NCBI RefSeq assembly: GCF_001659605.2
Contig: NC_035172.2
Location: 31,981,342 to 32,045,341, forward strand
Direction: 5' to 3'
DNA: 64,000 nt
Source of the DNA: Manihot esculenta
Taxonomy: Eukaryota; Streptophyta; Magnoliopsida; Malpighiales; Euphorbiaceae
The notes under the pieces were generated by a model. The model was not told the origin of the DNA, searched no databases, and saw only the letters and a list, made by a program, of their open reading frames with translations. The position numbers were made by a program, and so were the translations under genes. This document shows positions 10,690 through 25,100 of this stretch, in pieces. Every line of letters starts with the position of its first letter. Within the stretch, counting starts at the first letter, position 1.

Positions 10690-13600
10690 TTACAGCTCAA
10701 CAGTCCAGTTCATCTTGTCCTCAGTAAGGCCCATCTGTAGTCTAGTAAGCACAGTGTACAGCTGTTGTGAGACAGCACCGAAGCCACCACCTTCTGCATA
10801 AGACACCCTGCAAAAAAAACCAACTTCAATACCACAAAATACAAATGGGAAAATCTTTTACCCACATTAAGAAGAAAATTGGTGCTTTACAAGTCCTTTT
10901 CCTAGTGTTTGATAGCACAATCTAATTTCAATAAATTTGCTAGCCAGGATACTCTTACCTTTTACCCTTGTAAGTGATGCTGCCAACAGGTGAAACAACC
11001 ACAGCTGTCCCAGTACAAAAAACTTCATCTGCTTCCAGCAATTCATCCACTGCCACAAGTCGTTCTTCAACCTGGCATTTTACCGGATGAGCAATGTGAA
11101 ATGCAGTTAGTTGAGCACTAATTCTGCTGGCTACTGCAGAATAGTCATGTAACAATATCATTTTGGAGACAAAATCCTCCTGTCTATCATGATGGGATAT
11201 TCCAAGTAAACCTTGAGAGCAAAAGATGAAGATTTCAAGAGAAAATGAAACAGGAACCACATCCCCATCAAAAAAAAATAAAGCAGACAAGTCGAGATAA
11301 TGTATTTGCACAGCTAAACAGAACCATGTTTTGCATTTGTGAGCCTTCATTTAAGAAATTATACACTTAGGAGAGTAGCTGTAGAAATGCAGCGTCAATT
11401 TAAATATCCAGATTTGCAAGTCAATAATACCAGGCCTGGCCAAGCTGAAATGACTAACAACACGGATTGCTTAAACAATTTCATCAAATAGCCGTATATG
11501 CAAAGTCTGACGTTAGGGCATCTAGTACTGGGGGAGAATAATTAATTGATTTCCTCTAGAATTCAACTAAAATTATATTTCTGTAAAATCTTATCAAAGA
11601 AAAGAATATCAGACCTAGAATTAACAAATCTCCAACTTTCGTCATCTTAGTTCAATACAATATGCCTAACATTAAATATATTATATTAGATAATGGATAT
11701 CCTAAAGATCTGTCAGACAGTTACATTTTATGAGAATAATATTGGATATATTGTCTAAAATGGGTACCTGGAATCCTTGGCTTCGAGCAACATCGATTAT
11801 ACTCTTCCTTGTAATGCCAGGTAGGATTGTCCCTTTTATTGCAGGAGTGGAGATAACATTATCCTAAGAGCAAAAAATGAGGTTTAAGCATCTCAATAAA
11901 TGTCATAAAACAACATGAAGTCCTCTAATTCCACTATTCCACCAAGACAGTTTTGGTTCAAAATTGGGTCAAAATGGGATCACTAGAGACCAAACAACTA
12001 AAAAATGAAAGCATAAGATAAAAAACACATATTCCATTAAAAAGGCATGCTAAGCACTAGATAAAGAGCCAAAATTATGCACAAAGAAAATTAAGCCAGG
12101 ACAGCATGAATTACTAGAACATGCAAAGAAGCCAAGCTTCCTCGCAAGCAAGCTGTAAAGACAATGACAAGCGAGAACAAATGTACATCTTAGCACTACA
12201 AGCATTCCCCTTCAACAATGATAACAGGCAGAAAAGGGGAGAAAGAGAAAACTAATAGCTTCTGGAGGATCAAAGCTGGTGTGTCCTTGTTTTATTAACA
12301 ACTTCATTGCTAATTAAAATTCTTAAAAGGAATAAAAACAAAAGGGTACAACTTGTTTTGAGGATGGCTCATTCAATAAATACATGAAAATAAAAAATGT
12401 GAGAGCACACATGCAAGCATGCTTGTTTTGATATGCCCTAGTCAAAGGAAAATTCAGCATTCAACAAAAGCATAGTATGCAAAATTTCCAGAATGTAAGA
12501 TCATATAAACAAAATTTGTAACACAAAAATGAAACCATTATACAAAATTTTAGTTTGAGAATTGGCACATGCATCAAGATTTCCGACAAAAGAACTGGAT
12601 TATATGAATTTGATCTCCATTACTTGGAAGAGAAAAAAGCAGTAATCTAGTGAATATTGGGGGTTAAGCGAGAATTACCATTGGGTCATTGAAATTTTAG
12701 AGAATTCACTAATTCATCTATATATTAAAATCACTCAATTAAAATGTCCTTATATTTTGTAAATCAAACTGTTTAGTACTTCTGTCAATAGTCTGTTAGT
12801 CAACCTTTTTTAGCAACTAACCTTGTTTAGCCTTGGCTAGAGAGACTAAATAATATGGATATTTAAAATTGCATGAATTAAAAAATACGTACAGTGAAAA
12901 GTGCCAGAACTAAACAATATAAATAATCAAGATGGCTAATGCTTTCTTTGACAGAAGGACTAATGAGTTTGATTTGACAAAATACATGAACATTTTATTG
13001 AGTAATTTGATATAGGGACGAACTAGTAAATTTTCTAAAAATCTAGGAATCTAACAGTAATTCTCCCTAGGGCTAAAGATTTCATTGGAGCAGCAATAGC
13101 AGTTTTGAGAGGAAGTTAGGGTCCAAATTGTAGGTTCTCACTGCTTTGCAACACATTGGCAATATCTAGTCATAGCAGCTGATTGCTGTTGGTAGGTTGC
13201 TTTAATTATACCATAATAAGCAGAAATGGAAGTAGTTGCCCTTGCTCAAAGAAATATGCAAGTGGGAGGGTGACAATGGTTGATCATGCAAAGATGCTCA
13301 AAGATTGAAATTCATGGCATTTTTGTTGCCAGCTTCCATTGGTGGGGCAAAGTGATCATTAACTTTTGTGTGACCTTAGGAGCAAAATAAAGCATGGTTC
13401 CTAATACATGCTCATTGTATTGACAAACAAGGTTCCACATAAAGAATTAGGCATCAATGTTAATAGTCCTACTTTTAGAACATAAATAAAAAATGACACC
13501 CTTCAAACACAAAAAAATATATATACTTAAAAGAATTAATTCTTCTATTGATAAATACCTTCACAACAAAAATATTGCAAGATGAAACCTCCTCCAGATA

Positions 13601-16600
13601 TTTTTTGTGAACACAATCTAGATATAGAACATCAGAATATCCTTTGGCTTTTGCAGCAGATTGTGCCTTGAGAACCTATAAGCAATCATCCAGTAAATAA
13701 AAAGAGACGAGTTAGGTAGTAGAAGTTGTAATGGCTTTTTGAGAAGAGAAGTTGATAACTTTAAAATCAAATGAAATCATTATGTCGGTGATACACTAAT
13801 TAAATTACAGTTACACTACTGGTTCTTGAAGCATTAAGAGATCTCATCATACTTTTCATCAATTAAAGCTTGAAATCATATGAACTTCCTTCTCTAAGAA
13901 TTAAGTAAGAATCCACTGGCAAGGTCTCAGAAAAGATAAATATCAAGATAAAATTAACAAGAACTACAAGGCCAACTTACTGCAGCATAATTCCCTATAG
14001 TCTTAACACCTCCAGTACCACCAGGAGATGCTCGATGCAATTCATGCTCAACAACCAAATGAATGGGGGCCACACCTTCCTGTAATCAAATACGTAAAAG
14101 ATGCTACATTGAATAACAATTGGAGAGGGATTTCAAATGAACAATAATCATCTAAACTGATATATCAGTTATTAAGAACTACGAAGCAATCAAAAACTAC
14201 AAATGCAAGGGCACATACATGGTGACACAGGAGATGTGTGTGTGTGTGTGCCCGCGTGCGTGCAGGCATAAATGAAAAATCCATTATATGATTTTACATC
14301 AGAAAAGGATGAAAACAAATTAAGGGAAAAAAGTGCTATGGCCATAGCCAAGAAAAAAAACAAAGCATTACTAGATCTCCTTTTGGATAATCTGACTTTC
14401 TTTGCTCCCAGACATTTCCTTTTTCTAGGGTTCAAGTTTTTCTTTTCCTCCATTCTGTATTTTCTCATGCTTCTATTGTTTTAACTCGCTTTTCTTTTTT
14501 ATTTTAATGAAGCATTTTCTTTATTTTATTAATATTCAGTGAATAAGAAATTATTATATTAAAAAGTGTACTTATTAGAAACTTCCCCATGAAGTGTCAA
14601 ATGTGTCTAAAAAGAAGGGAAAAAAAAGCATATAGGACACTTATCGAACCATTTTCGTTTTTCTTCTTGATTTCTGGTTATAGCACAGTTATGCTCTGTT
14701 TGAAATGTCCTAGAGCTGGAGGCATATCAGCAATATACATGCAACACCGGATACTGGTCCTCAAGTGTCAAACCTCATAGACAAAAACAAATCATAATTT
14801 CACATGAAAACACATATGCTTGTGCAGGCAAAATGCACATGCATACTCACACTAAAAAATCAGAAAAAAGGATTTCTTGCAGATAGGCTACACAACAAAC
14901 AGGAAAATTAACAACCATTAGTTGACAAACAGATGTCACAATTCAAAGTTGCAAAGTATCCTCAATCATATTATGCAAGAAGAATAAGCAAACTGACCTT
15001 AAAATAGTTTCCCACAGGGGAAACATAAGTTAAAAAGGTATACTCAGGAGCAGGTGCAAGACCAAGAACAGCTCCACTTCCCATCAACAATGGCCTGATA
15101 TACAAGGAACCTTTTCCCGGAGGGGGAATCTGAAACAAGACATGAAAAATTTAATAATCTAGCATAACCAATAATAAACAATATGAACACTGTAAAGATA
15201 TAGTTTACCCAACGTTTGTTTGCTAAGACAGTTGCTTTCACTGCATCCACAAACTGTTCAACTGTAGGTGATGGCATGCACATCCTCTCAGCACCTATTT
15301 TCATCCGCAGTGCATTTTCCTCAGGACGAAACAGAATGATATTACCATCTTCTTTCCTGTAGGCTTTCAAGCCTTCAAATAATCCCTAGCAACATATAAG
15401 AGAGAAAAATGATTCCAAGAACCATACACAAACAAATAAAATGTAAGCTGTACTACAGGAAGTAAAAGGTTTATCAAGATTACAACATCTGGCATGTAAA
15501 GCAAGCCAGCAACTCTAAATTCCTTTTTACAACATCTGGCAAGTAAAGCAAGCCAGCAACTCTAAATTCCTTTTCCCCATATATTGTTTCAATTCAAGAA
15601 TCAACATCCAATTTGGAATTATATTTCTTAAATTATTTCAATAGCAAAGCCACTTTACATACAGACTGAAATAATGTAAATTTTCAACTTCTCCACATTC
15701 TCAATCCAGCATTGTTAAATGTTCATAACTTCATAGGTAATATTTTACATAATGATCAGAAATTAACCAATAGAAAGGATAACCATTACACCATTAAATT
15801 CACACCTAAAATGTTACTACTATGAATTTTTACCCCTATTTGCTCTTCTTCAGAATGTCCCAGAAGCACGCATATATTTTTTGTTGTTTTACTATGAAAG
15901 AAATATATCAAGTGATTAAAGAAATGGACATTGCATCATGCTCCATAAGGCACTGTCCTATCCTAACCAACACCTAAAGACCATGGACATCTGTAAAGAA
16001 CTTGAAGATCTCTTCTTCCACCAAAAATATTCCATTTTATACCAGCAATATCCAAACTTCCAAAGAATCTAGATGTACCCAGTTCTCCTCAGAAAAGACT
16101 AAAAGCCACAATTCCAAATTGTAGAACCACTTTGCAATGGAAAAAAAAAGTGAAAACTGAGACTATGGTGCAACACAATAATCACAGAATATTAGCATTC
16201 AGATTATGGACAACTGCAAAGCACAAACACAACCTAAGTCCTTATTGAGAGCATTTTAGGTTTCCAAATTTTATTAGATACATGATGGACAAATAAGATT
16301 TAGTTGTTGCACGATGGACAAATAAGATGACAATAGATGGTTTAGCTAGAAAGTTCCATGAACCCCAAAGATCAAATCCTCCTATGGAGTGTGCACTGGA
16401 TGGCAATAGGAATTAGGAAAGTATATCTCGATATCTTCTTAATTTCAGTCATAACCAAGGGATTGAAATACTTCATTATACGAAAATGTTAAAAATGCAA
16501 GTACAGAAATCATTATATTAATTGTTTCAATTAATAGCCATTGTAATAAATGGTCCTAGAGGTGAACTTTTTATTGAAACACATCGCAGGTAATAGATAA

Positions 16601-18703
16601 CTATAAAAAGAATGAGGCTGCTCAATTTTCTCGACACACAATCTTTTCCACTTTCCATCCTACACTGAAGGTCAAACTGCCAGTTCAAATATATCAACAA
16701 AAGAGCATGCCGCCATTCCTCATTAAAACTGAACTCCTACAATATAAATTGAAAGAGTTTATCCAAAGAAAACAAACCATAAAATATGAAAACAGGCCAA
16801 CCAAGGACCAAAATCAGATTTTGGATGATGTAATGTAAGTCACAAGAAATCTTAGGGAAAAAATAAAATGAAGAATAAACAAAAAAATCCTCACGTACAG
16901 TCGAAACTCTAAAACAAATATGAAACACCTAAGGGAAGTAATGTAGCAATGGAATAAGAAGATTAAAATCTCTTACCTGCCCATAGTTTAAGACTCCTGC
17001 TGAGGGACTCAACTCAATATTCCCAAATCGTTGTAATTCACCTTTGGAAAAGCTTCCACCTCTAGCACATTTCATGATATACATATAATCAGTTGGTACA
17101 TATGCAAACCCAAGGTTGTCCCAGTCTATGTCGGCTAATTCAGTTGTTGCACTGCTGCATTCAATAAAAATACATGTCACCATATGAGACCAAATAAAGA
17201 ATGATAAAAAAAAAAATTTAAAAAAACATTTTTGAAAGTGAAAGTAATTCTGGTGCACTATGTTGAAAACAAAAACTACTTTCTTCATAGCCATTTATCT
17301 TTGATATATAGTAATGTTGCACATAATTCCTAGAACAACAGTCAACATCCACCCTTTACAATATTAGTTAAAAATTGAATGAGCAGAGACACAACAAATC
17401 TAGAAATTTGATGTCAACCAAAAAAAAAAAAACTCAAGTAGAGACCAATCTTATCAAAATAATTCACCTAGGGGATTCAACCTCTCAAGAAGGTCAAAAG
17501 TCATGAATTATGACTTGCTGTAGAGGACAGGAGACTCACAAAATGATAATTTATGAACTCTTTAAACTGTGATTGGAATAGAGTCTAGTGCATAGAAAAA
17601 GAAAGCAGTTATTCTTATTGAGGGAGATTGGGTAAAGGACAAAACAAGAATAGTAAGTGGTGGTCACTGAAGAAAAAGCTGGCATGCTGAATGATATACT
17701 AATTGAGGTTCCTAATGTCTTTCTGGATCTTTGGTTCTCGAGATAATGAAGGTCCAAGGTTAGGTTAAGAAACAAGTAATTATAAATCAGACGAATATCA
17801 TAAGGTGAGATGCTAATTGCAAGGGAGGAACCAAACATCTTCCCATAAATAAAGGACAAAAGCAGCATGCTATAGAAAACAAAAGCATCAAAGAGTGATG
17901 CTGAAGTGTTCAGGTCTTGTGCATGAAAGAATGGGCAGGAGCAGAACAAAGTGATTTTTGGTAATTCATAGCTACTATGAAATTCTTATGAAGGTATCTA
18001 CGTCACCTCAGCCAGCATCCTTCTAACACGTTCTCATGACCACCAAATAGCAAAGACCATGAATTCATTGAAATCATCACCAACAGCATCCTAAGCTACA
18101 ACATTCTTGGATTTAAGGCCAACATTTTCATAAATTGGGAAGACCAACACCAATGTGTCAGAAAAGTTCATGTGAGTTTGAATAGACAAACTTCTATATG
18201 GTGCTTTTCAAAAAAAAGCTCTCAGATGAAGGTCAACCAAAAAACTAGTCAACTTAGAGGTCAAAAAAACCCTGAAACTATTAAATTCCTCAATTCATTT
18301 ACTTTTTTCATCGATGTCGCTCATTGTAAGAAAAAAGAATGCAATCAATGACAATATTAGCAAGAAAATCAAAAAACACAGACCCGTAAGTATCAGAAAC
18401 TGTAGCTTCACGCCTAAAAGTGTAAACAGCTTGCAGGGCATTAGAAGAAAGATTTTCTTTTTGCAACTGCAGAAAAAAACAAAAACATTAAAACTTATGA
18501 AAAAATGAACGAAGCAAAAGCAACAGAAGAAAACGAATAAAGAAAAAGGAAGAAATTACCTTAAGAGAAAGGGAAGAAGGAGAAGGAGAGAAATGAAGTG
18601 AGAGGTGAGAAGATGAAGGAAGAGGAAGGAGAGAAGAAGCGTTTCGTGAAGGAGAAAGAAGGAAACTCTGGTGGAGAGGTCTTGAAATGGCGGTAGAGTC
18701 CAT
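10690..18703 (-). CDS. BCAT5: Branched-chain amino-acid aminotransferase, probably plastid
   Basis: Ten exons on the minus strand: 18703-18560, 18466-18384, 17154-16977, 15385-15209, 15129-14998, 14079-13981, 13675-13559, 11863-11768, 11071-10959, 10807-10690. The frame is open throughout, giving 418 aa. The first 48 residues (exon 1) are Ser/Leu-rich with no acidic residue after D2, as in a plastid transit peptide. The class IV PLP enzyme follows: [23 protein letters not shown], then [10 protein letters not shown] with the Schiff-base lysine at K264, and PGITRKSI. It reversibly moves the amino group between Leu/Ile/Val and 2-oxoglutarate, the last step of synthesis or first of breakdown. The N-terminus and the neighbours favour BCAT5; BCAT2 or BCAT3 orthology is possible. 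Introns 2, 3 and 7 exceed 1.2 kb. Confidence 0.93.
12668..13067. mobile_element. Mutator-like MITE in BCAT intron 7
   Basis: The two ends are inverted relatives: GAGAATTAC near 12669 pairs with GTAATTCTC at 13057-13065. Pairing continues imperfectly for about 110 bases (shared blocks GAAATTTTAGA, ACTCAAT, AAATCAAACT). The flanks GGGTTAAG and GGGCTAAAG resemble a degraded target duplication. It lies inside the 1.7-kb intron between exons 7 and 8. The exact ends are approximate. Confidence 0.55.
15482..15575. repeat. 47-bp tandem duplication in BCAT intron 3
   Basis: Two adjacent copies of a 47-bp unit beginning ACAACATCTGGCA lie at 15482-15528 and 15529-15575 and are almost identical, so the duplication is recent. 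It is intronic with no obvious effect on splice sites. Confidence 0.85.
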
Positions 18704-18867
18704 TTGCTTTGCCGGTCTCGTCCTCTTCTATGGGGATAGAAATGAGCAGCGTGTCTTTCGTAGAAGAGCGAGCAGGCGGAGGAAGAAGAGGAAAAGGAGG
18801 CTGAGTGAGAGTTTTGGTTTGTTGGCTGCGGCTTTTATCCTGACCTAGAGTTTTACCACCTAGTCTG

Positions 18868-18881
18868 GCGGGGCCCACCAT
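18868..18881 (-). promoter_or_regulatory. Site II-like TGGGCC element upstream of BCAT
   Basis: The minus strand carries GGTGGGCCCC about 170 bases upstream of the BCAT start codon. TGGGCC/T elements are known TCP-factor sites in promoters of plant housekeeping genes. No TATA box is evident near the start, and the leader is purine/pyrimidine-biased. The function is inferred from the motif alone. Confidence 0.35.
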
Positions 18882-18899
18882 CCAGCTCCGGCCTCCAGC

Positions 18900-21800
18900 G
18901 CCAACCTTTTTTTTTTTTCATATGATTTTATGTTTGGTAATTCTTTTTTCATATAATAATATCATATATATTATTCTGAAGTCATAATTAGATAACCTTT
19001 TGTTATATTATTGGAAAAATTATGGTATAAGTTAAATTTATTAATTTGTTTTCAATTTTAAAAAATATATTAAAAATATTTAAAATTTTAAAAGAATTAT
19101 TAAATAATTTTAATTATTAAATATTTACTATTTAATTTATATAATAGTGAGAAATTTATTCATTTTTTATCTTTTAATTTTAAATATATATAATTTATTT
19201 ATTTATATTGAAAATATTTTAAATTTTTTTTAAATATTTAACAATTTAAATTAATAAATAGACTAATTAATAAATTTTATAAAATTAAATATTTTATAAT
19301 AGTTTTTAAAATTGAAAAATAATTAATGTGTTTTTTCATAATAAATAGATAAATAAATTCTTTTTAAAATTAAGATAACGGTATTAGGTAAAATTTTCGA
19401 TTATTAAGCGTTTTTCTATCAATAAGAAGTTTATAAAATTAAAAAAAAAATTATTTTAAATTTTAGTAAAATTAAAATTTTGGCAAAATTGATTAGAAAG
19501 TGAAAAATATTTGAATGAAATATGTGTTTGCACAATGGAAGAATTCTACAAAAATCTCCTTCAATAATCTTCCAAACACACAGTACAATCTTCATATTTC
19601 AATTTGGTTTCATAATAGTTGAAGATACAACCAATTAATGGATTGAATTCTTGCTAATTTTTGTTTTATAATAGTTGAAGGTACATCAAGTGAACAAACT
19701 TATTTATTTAATTGTAAACCACGATTGTATATGAATTGAGATTGATAGTATATTATTTTAGTTTCAAATTCATTACTAAGATTATCATCCAAAAATAAAT
19801 ATCAAATTATATAATTAAATAATATAAAGGTAATTTATTATTATAAAAGTAATTTGCATATTTTTTAGTTTTCGTATAGAATTTTTTTATAATTTTTTAT
19901 ATTTTGATGGTTGCTTCTCAATCAATAGATAATGATTGAGTGGAAACCTTTAATTAATGTTGAAGTATAATGTGTTTATTTTTGTGGTTAATTTTTTTTC
20001 AAATTTTATTAATTCGGTTGTTTCAAAAAATAATACTCAATAAATGTTTACTAGTTATTATGAATTTTCACAACGATAACATCAGTCTTGAAATCTTATT
20101 TAAGCTTTATTTCATAAAAACTCTTTTATGTAACTTTATTTGGAAAACTTTAATAATTTATATTCGAGAGATGAGAAAAAAAAATAAGCATTTTTATCAA
20201 ATTATTTTATGCAGAAATTTAAGCACTTGAAGAACATTTTGAATGATCGTAAATTTTTATTAAACTCTATAACTGATATTTCTATTAGATGGGTTCATCG
20301 TAATACTCTACTTGTTCATACTTTGGCTAGAAAATCTATTAGGCATATTTGTCTCTCTGTTTGAGATAATATCCTTTTTGTATGATGAAATTTTATTAAT
20401 ACAATTAGCTTTAAAAAAACAAAACTTCCTTGAATCATAGTCAATTCAAAATTACAAGAATCCGAATACTTCTTTTTTTCAATAAAATTGAAGTCAACTT
20501 GAGAACTCATATAATTCAATTCAAACCTCATCTACTGAAAAATTAAATGATTTAACTTAACTATAACAAAAAAAAAAAAAAAATTAAAATAATTCAACCT
20601 TAAAAACTCCAAATCAGCAGATGAAGCTTATATTTTACTTATAAGTGTATACATGAATTTTATTTATTAAATTAGAAGGAAATAAATAATTTAGGAAGAT
20701 AGAACTCATTTTCTTAAAACTAGATTAAAAATAGACTTTCACAACACAATAGAGATTGCGCATTTAAAATGAAACTCGATCAAAATACAATCAACACTCC
20801 ATACTAAATGGAGAGAACATAGACGTCCACATAAGGTATAAACTGGGAAAAGTAAGAACACCACAAAAGGAAACGGGAAAAAAAAGACAAAATCTAAAGA
20901 TTATTTCAAGAAAAAACACAAAATATGAAAAAGACAAAAAGACCAACGAGAAAGCCCAAGAGCACTAAGCAAAGAAGAAGAAGATGAGGAAAAAAGATAA
21001 CAAAATGGAGGAAGAGGGTACAACCCATGTGCACAAAAAGGCCAAATTTTACATAGGTCCAATTCAAGACATTTCTTGAAATGTAATCTGAGAGGAAAAG
21101 GAGATGGTTAAACATATTGTAGAGATATTTACTAATACGTAATTCAATTCAACCTAAGCAGAATAAGCAAAAAAGCGATAATGCTAAGGCATAGGCAAAT
21201 TATTTAAAATCAAATCTCACACGAAATAAGGCCCCCAAGGCTAAGGCATAAAAGTGAGTGATCACGATAATACTAATAAGAATAAATAAGTAGATATCCA
21301 TGGTGCCTGAAGATTAGTCTTAATTGACTTCAATAATTTGGCTAATTTTTTTAAATATAGCTCTTAAGCACCCTGTTTCTAGCAACTGAAAGCATATTAT
21401 TCACCTAGTAAAGTTCGAGTCTCAACTTTACAATCTCCTGCTTTTTTATATGCCAAAAAGAACACAAAAAAAAGGGGGAGAGAGCTCTTGAACATTAACC
21501 TAATGTAGAAACTAGTTTTAAACATGTGAAATGTATAAGACCAATGCCAAATTTAAAATGCACAAAAATGTCCACTGATGTCAAATATAACAGGAAACAC
21601 ACCTGCTTTCAATTGCTATTGAGCAATAAAAATTTCACCTCATTTCAACACTTCTCCATGAAAAGTTCCCACCACCAGATAAGGATATCTGGATCTAACA
21701 ATGCAAAAGAGTAACCTTTAATAGAGTAACCACCACACACAATCCATAGGCCAGGCAAGGATGCACAATTGCCTGTACATAAGTTTCCAAACCTCCTACT

Positions 21801-21960
21801 CAAGGACACTAAAAAAATTAACTACCCCATGAAACCCCATAAAATGGACATACATTTACAAATTTCTTCACTCGCTTTGAGATGATCAAATCACACATAT
21901 GGAGACACCACAAGACAAGTCAACTGGAAAAAGTTATCAATCAACCGACTATAATTACTA
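18900..21960. other. AT-rich intergenic DNA between BCAT and CRWN4
   Basis: Apart from a LINE remnant near 20230-20425 I see nothing coding. The last few hundred bases (towards 22123) are expected to hold the CRWN4 3' untranslated region. Confidence 0.4.
20232..20425 (+). pseudogene. LINE remnant: end of the RNase H-like domain
   Basis: The plus strand translates to a stretch including ISIRWVHRN and VHTLARKSIRHICLS. This resembles the C-terminal end of plant LINE RNase H domains, where a VAHTLAR-type motif is usual. Stops interrupt it, and an A-rich stretch (about 20411-20424) follows as expected for a LINE 3' end. No upstream reverse transcriptase is seen, so this is a 5'-truncated, decayed copy. 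Confidence 0.5.
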
Positions 21961-22123
21961 CTCCTAGCACTATGTACTACAGCAGACGGGAAAAAATTTA
22001 GTAAGCTGCTTGACTTGATGTTGCATTCTTATCATCGATTGGAGTGACCAAAATAATAAGTTCAAATATACTTGTACGCTTGCCTGGTCATAAGCACAGC
22101 AAAACATGGCAACAGCTACAGTT

Positions 22124-25100
22124 TTACAGCTTCTGTTTTGATCTTGTCCTCCTTCCAACATCTTCAGCAAACTTCTCACTATTATCAGATCTGGCAACAT
22201 CAGAAATGTCAACCCGGAGATCACTGGTTTTGGATGCATCTTCATCTTCACCAGACTAGCAAAATAAAAGTGCAAACATATCTAGGACATCAAAAGGAAT
22301 GAACTGAAGGATATGCAAATAAATAGCAACATAGGAAATTTAATTGACAATAATGGAAACATAAAGCTCTTTTCCACAAGTGCATGTTAAAAATAGCTAA
22401 CAATCAGGACATTAATAAAAAATCATAACCCACAAAGAAATCATAAAATGTGAAAAAGCAGGCATCCCTTACTGCTGCATATTCTCATGCAATAAAATCA
22501 TATAAGAGCAGATTTAACAGTTACCTGATGTTGGCCAGTACCATGCCCAACATGTCCCATTTGATCTTTTAAAATTACTGATACCTCAAATTCACATGGC
22601 ACTGCACTATGCTCCACACCTTTCTGATTGGAATGACCATTTCTTCCTCCATCATGAACATCACCATAATCACATGTCACTTCAGAAGTTACTTCTGAAA
22701 TTTTGATGATTCTTTCTGCAATTACTTCAACATCATCTTCAGCACCTTCTTCAGTTGAATGTTTATCTTCTTCTGTTGCATTGATCTTGGTTGAAGTCAC
22801 ACTGACAATAGAAAATAGATTAAAAATTGTTTTGAACAAGAAGCATTATTGACTATAGTAATCAAAACCAGCAAATTATCTGAGCAAAGTATTTAATTTC
22901 CAAGACATAAACTGTACCAGGGGTTTTTGGCATCTTTAGATAAATTCACAGCAGCACCTTTTTGTTGCCGCCTCCTCTTATTGTTCTGTCTTTGCTCTGG
23001 CTGAGGATCAGTAGTAACGTACAAAGAAGACTTCTCACTCCTCCTTTTCCTTCCAGCATGAATTGCTTGTTCAGAAAATGAGGGATCAATGTCTTCATTA
23101 GCATCTTTCTTTGTTTCAGATTCTTTTTCACATTTTCCCTTGGCAATTTCATCTTCAGGGGGTTCAGATATCACCTTTGGTTCACCAAAAGCATATATCA
23201 TAGATTGTCTTTTGCCAGAACTCTCTTCTGAATTGAACTTTTCCCCATGATAACTGTTGGAAGAATCCAATTTGCCAGCAGAAGCCAAAAATGCAGCATC
23301 ATTGGATATCAGAGACTTTTCTTCACTCCTCAACAGGGGCTTCTCAGGAGAACTTTTGAATATCATTTCAGTACAACGTTTAATCCAAGAGAAACGGGCA
23401 GAGTTAGGGGATGAATCAACAACTGATTTTTGCATAGATGGAGAATCAAGTCTATTTCCATTGTTAGTAACATCTTCCCTTTCATGTGAAACCAGACCAG
23501 CATCTTTTACAGAGGAGTGATTTCTCAAATGTCTTACTGCAGAGATTTTCTGCAGGCTAGACTCCATGTTTGACTGCTGTATCTTGGCGACTTCCATGTT
23601 ATCCAGCATAAGCTTCAAATCTTCCAATTTTTTCAGGTGTTCAACCTGAGCACAAATCTCCTCTCTTTCTGTTCGTAATAATTCCCTCTGTTTTTCTAAT
23701 TTCTGAGTTTGATCCTTAAGTTCCTCAATGTATTTATTCAGCACAGCCCATTCCTTGTCTCTTTGCTCACGATCCAAATTTATTTCTGTTCTTTCAGACT
23801 CAAGCTTCTTCATTTCTAAAGCAACCTGCTCCAACTCTTTTGCTGCTTTCTCCCTAAGATAACTAACATGTTCAAGTTCATTTTTCTTTTCTATCTCAAA
23901 GGCTTTCTCTTGATCCCTTAAATAATCTTCTATCTCTTCACGCCTTTTCTCTATGCTGTTCTCCAGCTCTCTTTTCTGCATCTCAATACCCAATAAGAAA
24001 TCTGAATGTTCCTTCTGAATTTTGTTGAACCACTCAGAATGCTCATACACCATCTTGTTCATGAATTCCTCCCGCTCATGGTTAAGAGACTCAACATCAC
24101 GTGTATGTTGTTCCCGAATTCTTTCCTTCTCTAGTCTTAGGCTCTCACGCTCATCCTTGAGTAACCGACTAACAGCTTGTCTCTCCTCAACTATACGCTC
24201 AGCTTCCATGCGAAGTTCTTCCCTTTTTTCATCAATCAGCTCCCATTCAGTTTCAAACTTAGCTTTTTCAACCTTCAATCTGTCTTCTTCAGCCATGAGT
24301 TCCAACTTTTGGGCCCTGACCATATCAACCTCTTCTTTAAGTTTCATCACCAAAACTGAGAGCTCATTTGTTTCACACTTCATAGTCTCAACTTTCTCCT
24401 TTGCACAATCAACTTGATTCTTTTTGTCTTCCAAGGAATTCAAAGACTCCTGGAGCTCTAACTTTATTTTGTTAATATCTTCTTTTTCTTGCTGTAGAAG
24501 TGCGCTCCGCAACTCACTGTCCCTCTCAGCAGCATTAAGGCCTCTTTCTTTTTCATCAAGAAAATTCATCTTCTCGGCCACATCTTTCTCCTCTTCAGCC
24601 AACATCCTTGACTTAACCTCTAATTCATGTTCCCTTTCATTCAACATGTCCTCCCGTCGTCTAAGATCCAACTCCCGCAATTCCCAAGCTCGTCGCTTGG
24701 CCTCAATTTCATCTTCCACCAATTTACGGTTCATCTCCAACTCAGCTTCAAATACTGACTTCCTTGTTTTCAGAATAGTCTCATGATCGGCAATAACCTT
24801 CTGAATTTCAACCTGCATTGTCCACTTACAATTTCATATTGAAACAAAAATAATAAAAGAGGCATAAGCATTCACAATGGTATTAAATACCATAGTTTAC
24901 TGCAGAAAATATATTTACTCCAAAAAAAATGGAGATTAAGATAGGATAACTTACAGATTCCCTGCTTGCCAGTTTTTCTTGTGAAACAAGTAACTGTTGC
25001 TCTCTCTTGCTTATTAGAGCTTCCCTCTCAATAACAGCCTACATGCACCCAAAAGACGACCAAAATAACTATATTTTTTCAAGAAACTTGGGAACAACTA

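Noticed and set aside
17551..17949. 132-codon frame within BCAT intron 2
   Set aside because: It lies between confirmed exons 2 and 3 with no domain; chance open frame in intronic DNA.
23257..24786. Several plus-strand frames opposite the CRWN4 coiled coil
   Set aside because: They are antisense shadows of a long Glu/Lys/Leu-rich exon, giving Ser/Phe/Leu-rich nonsense.
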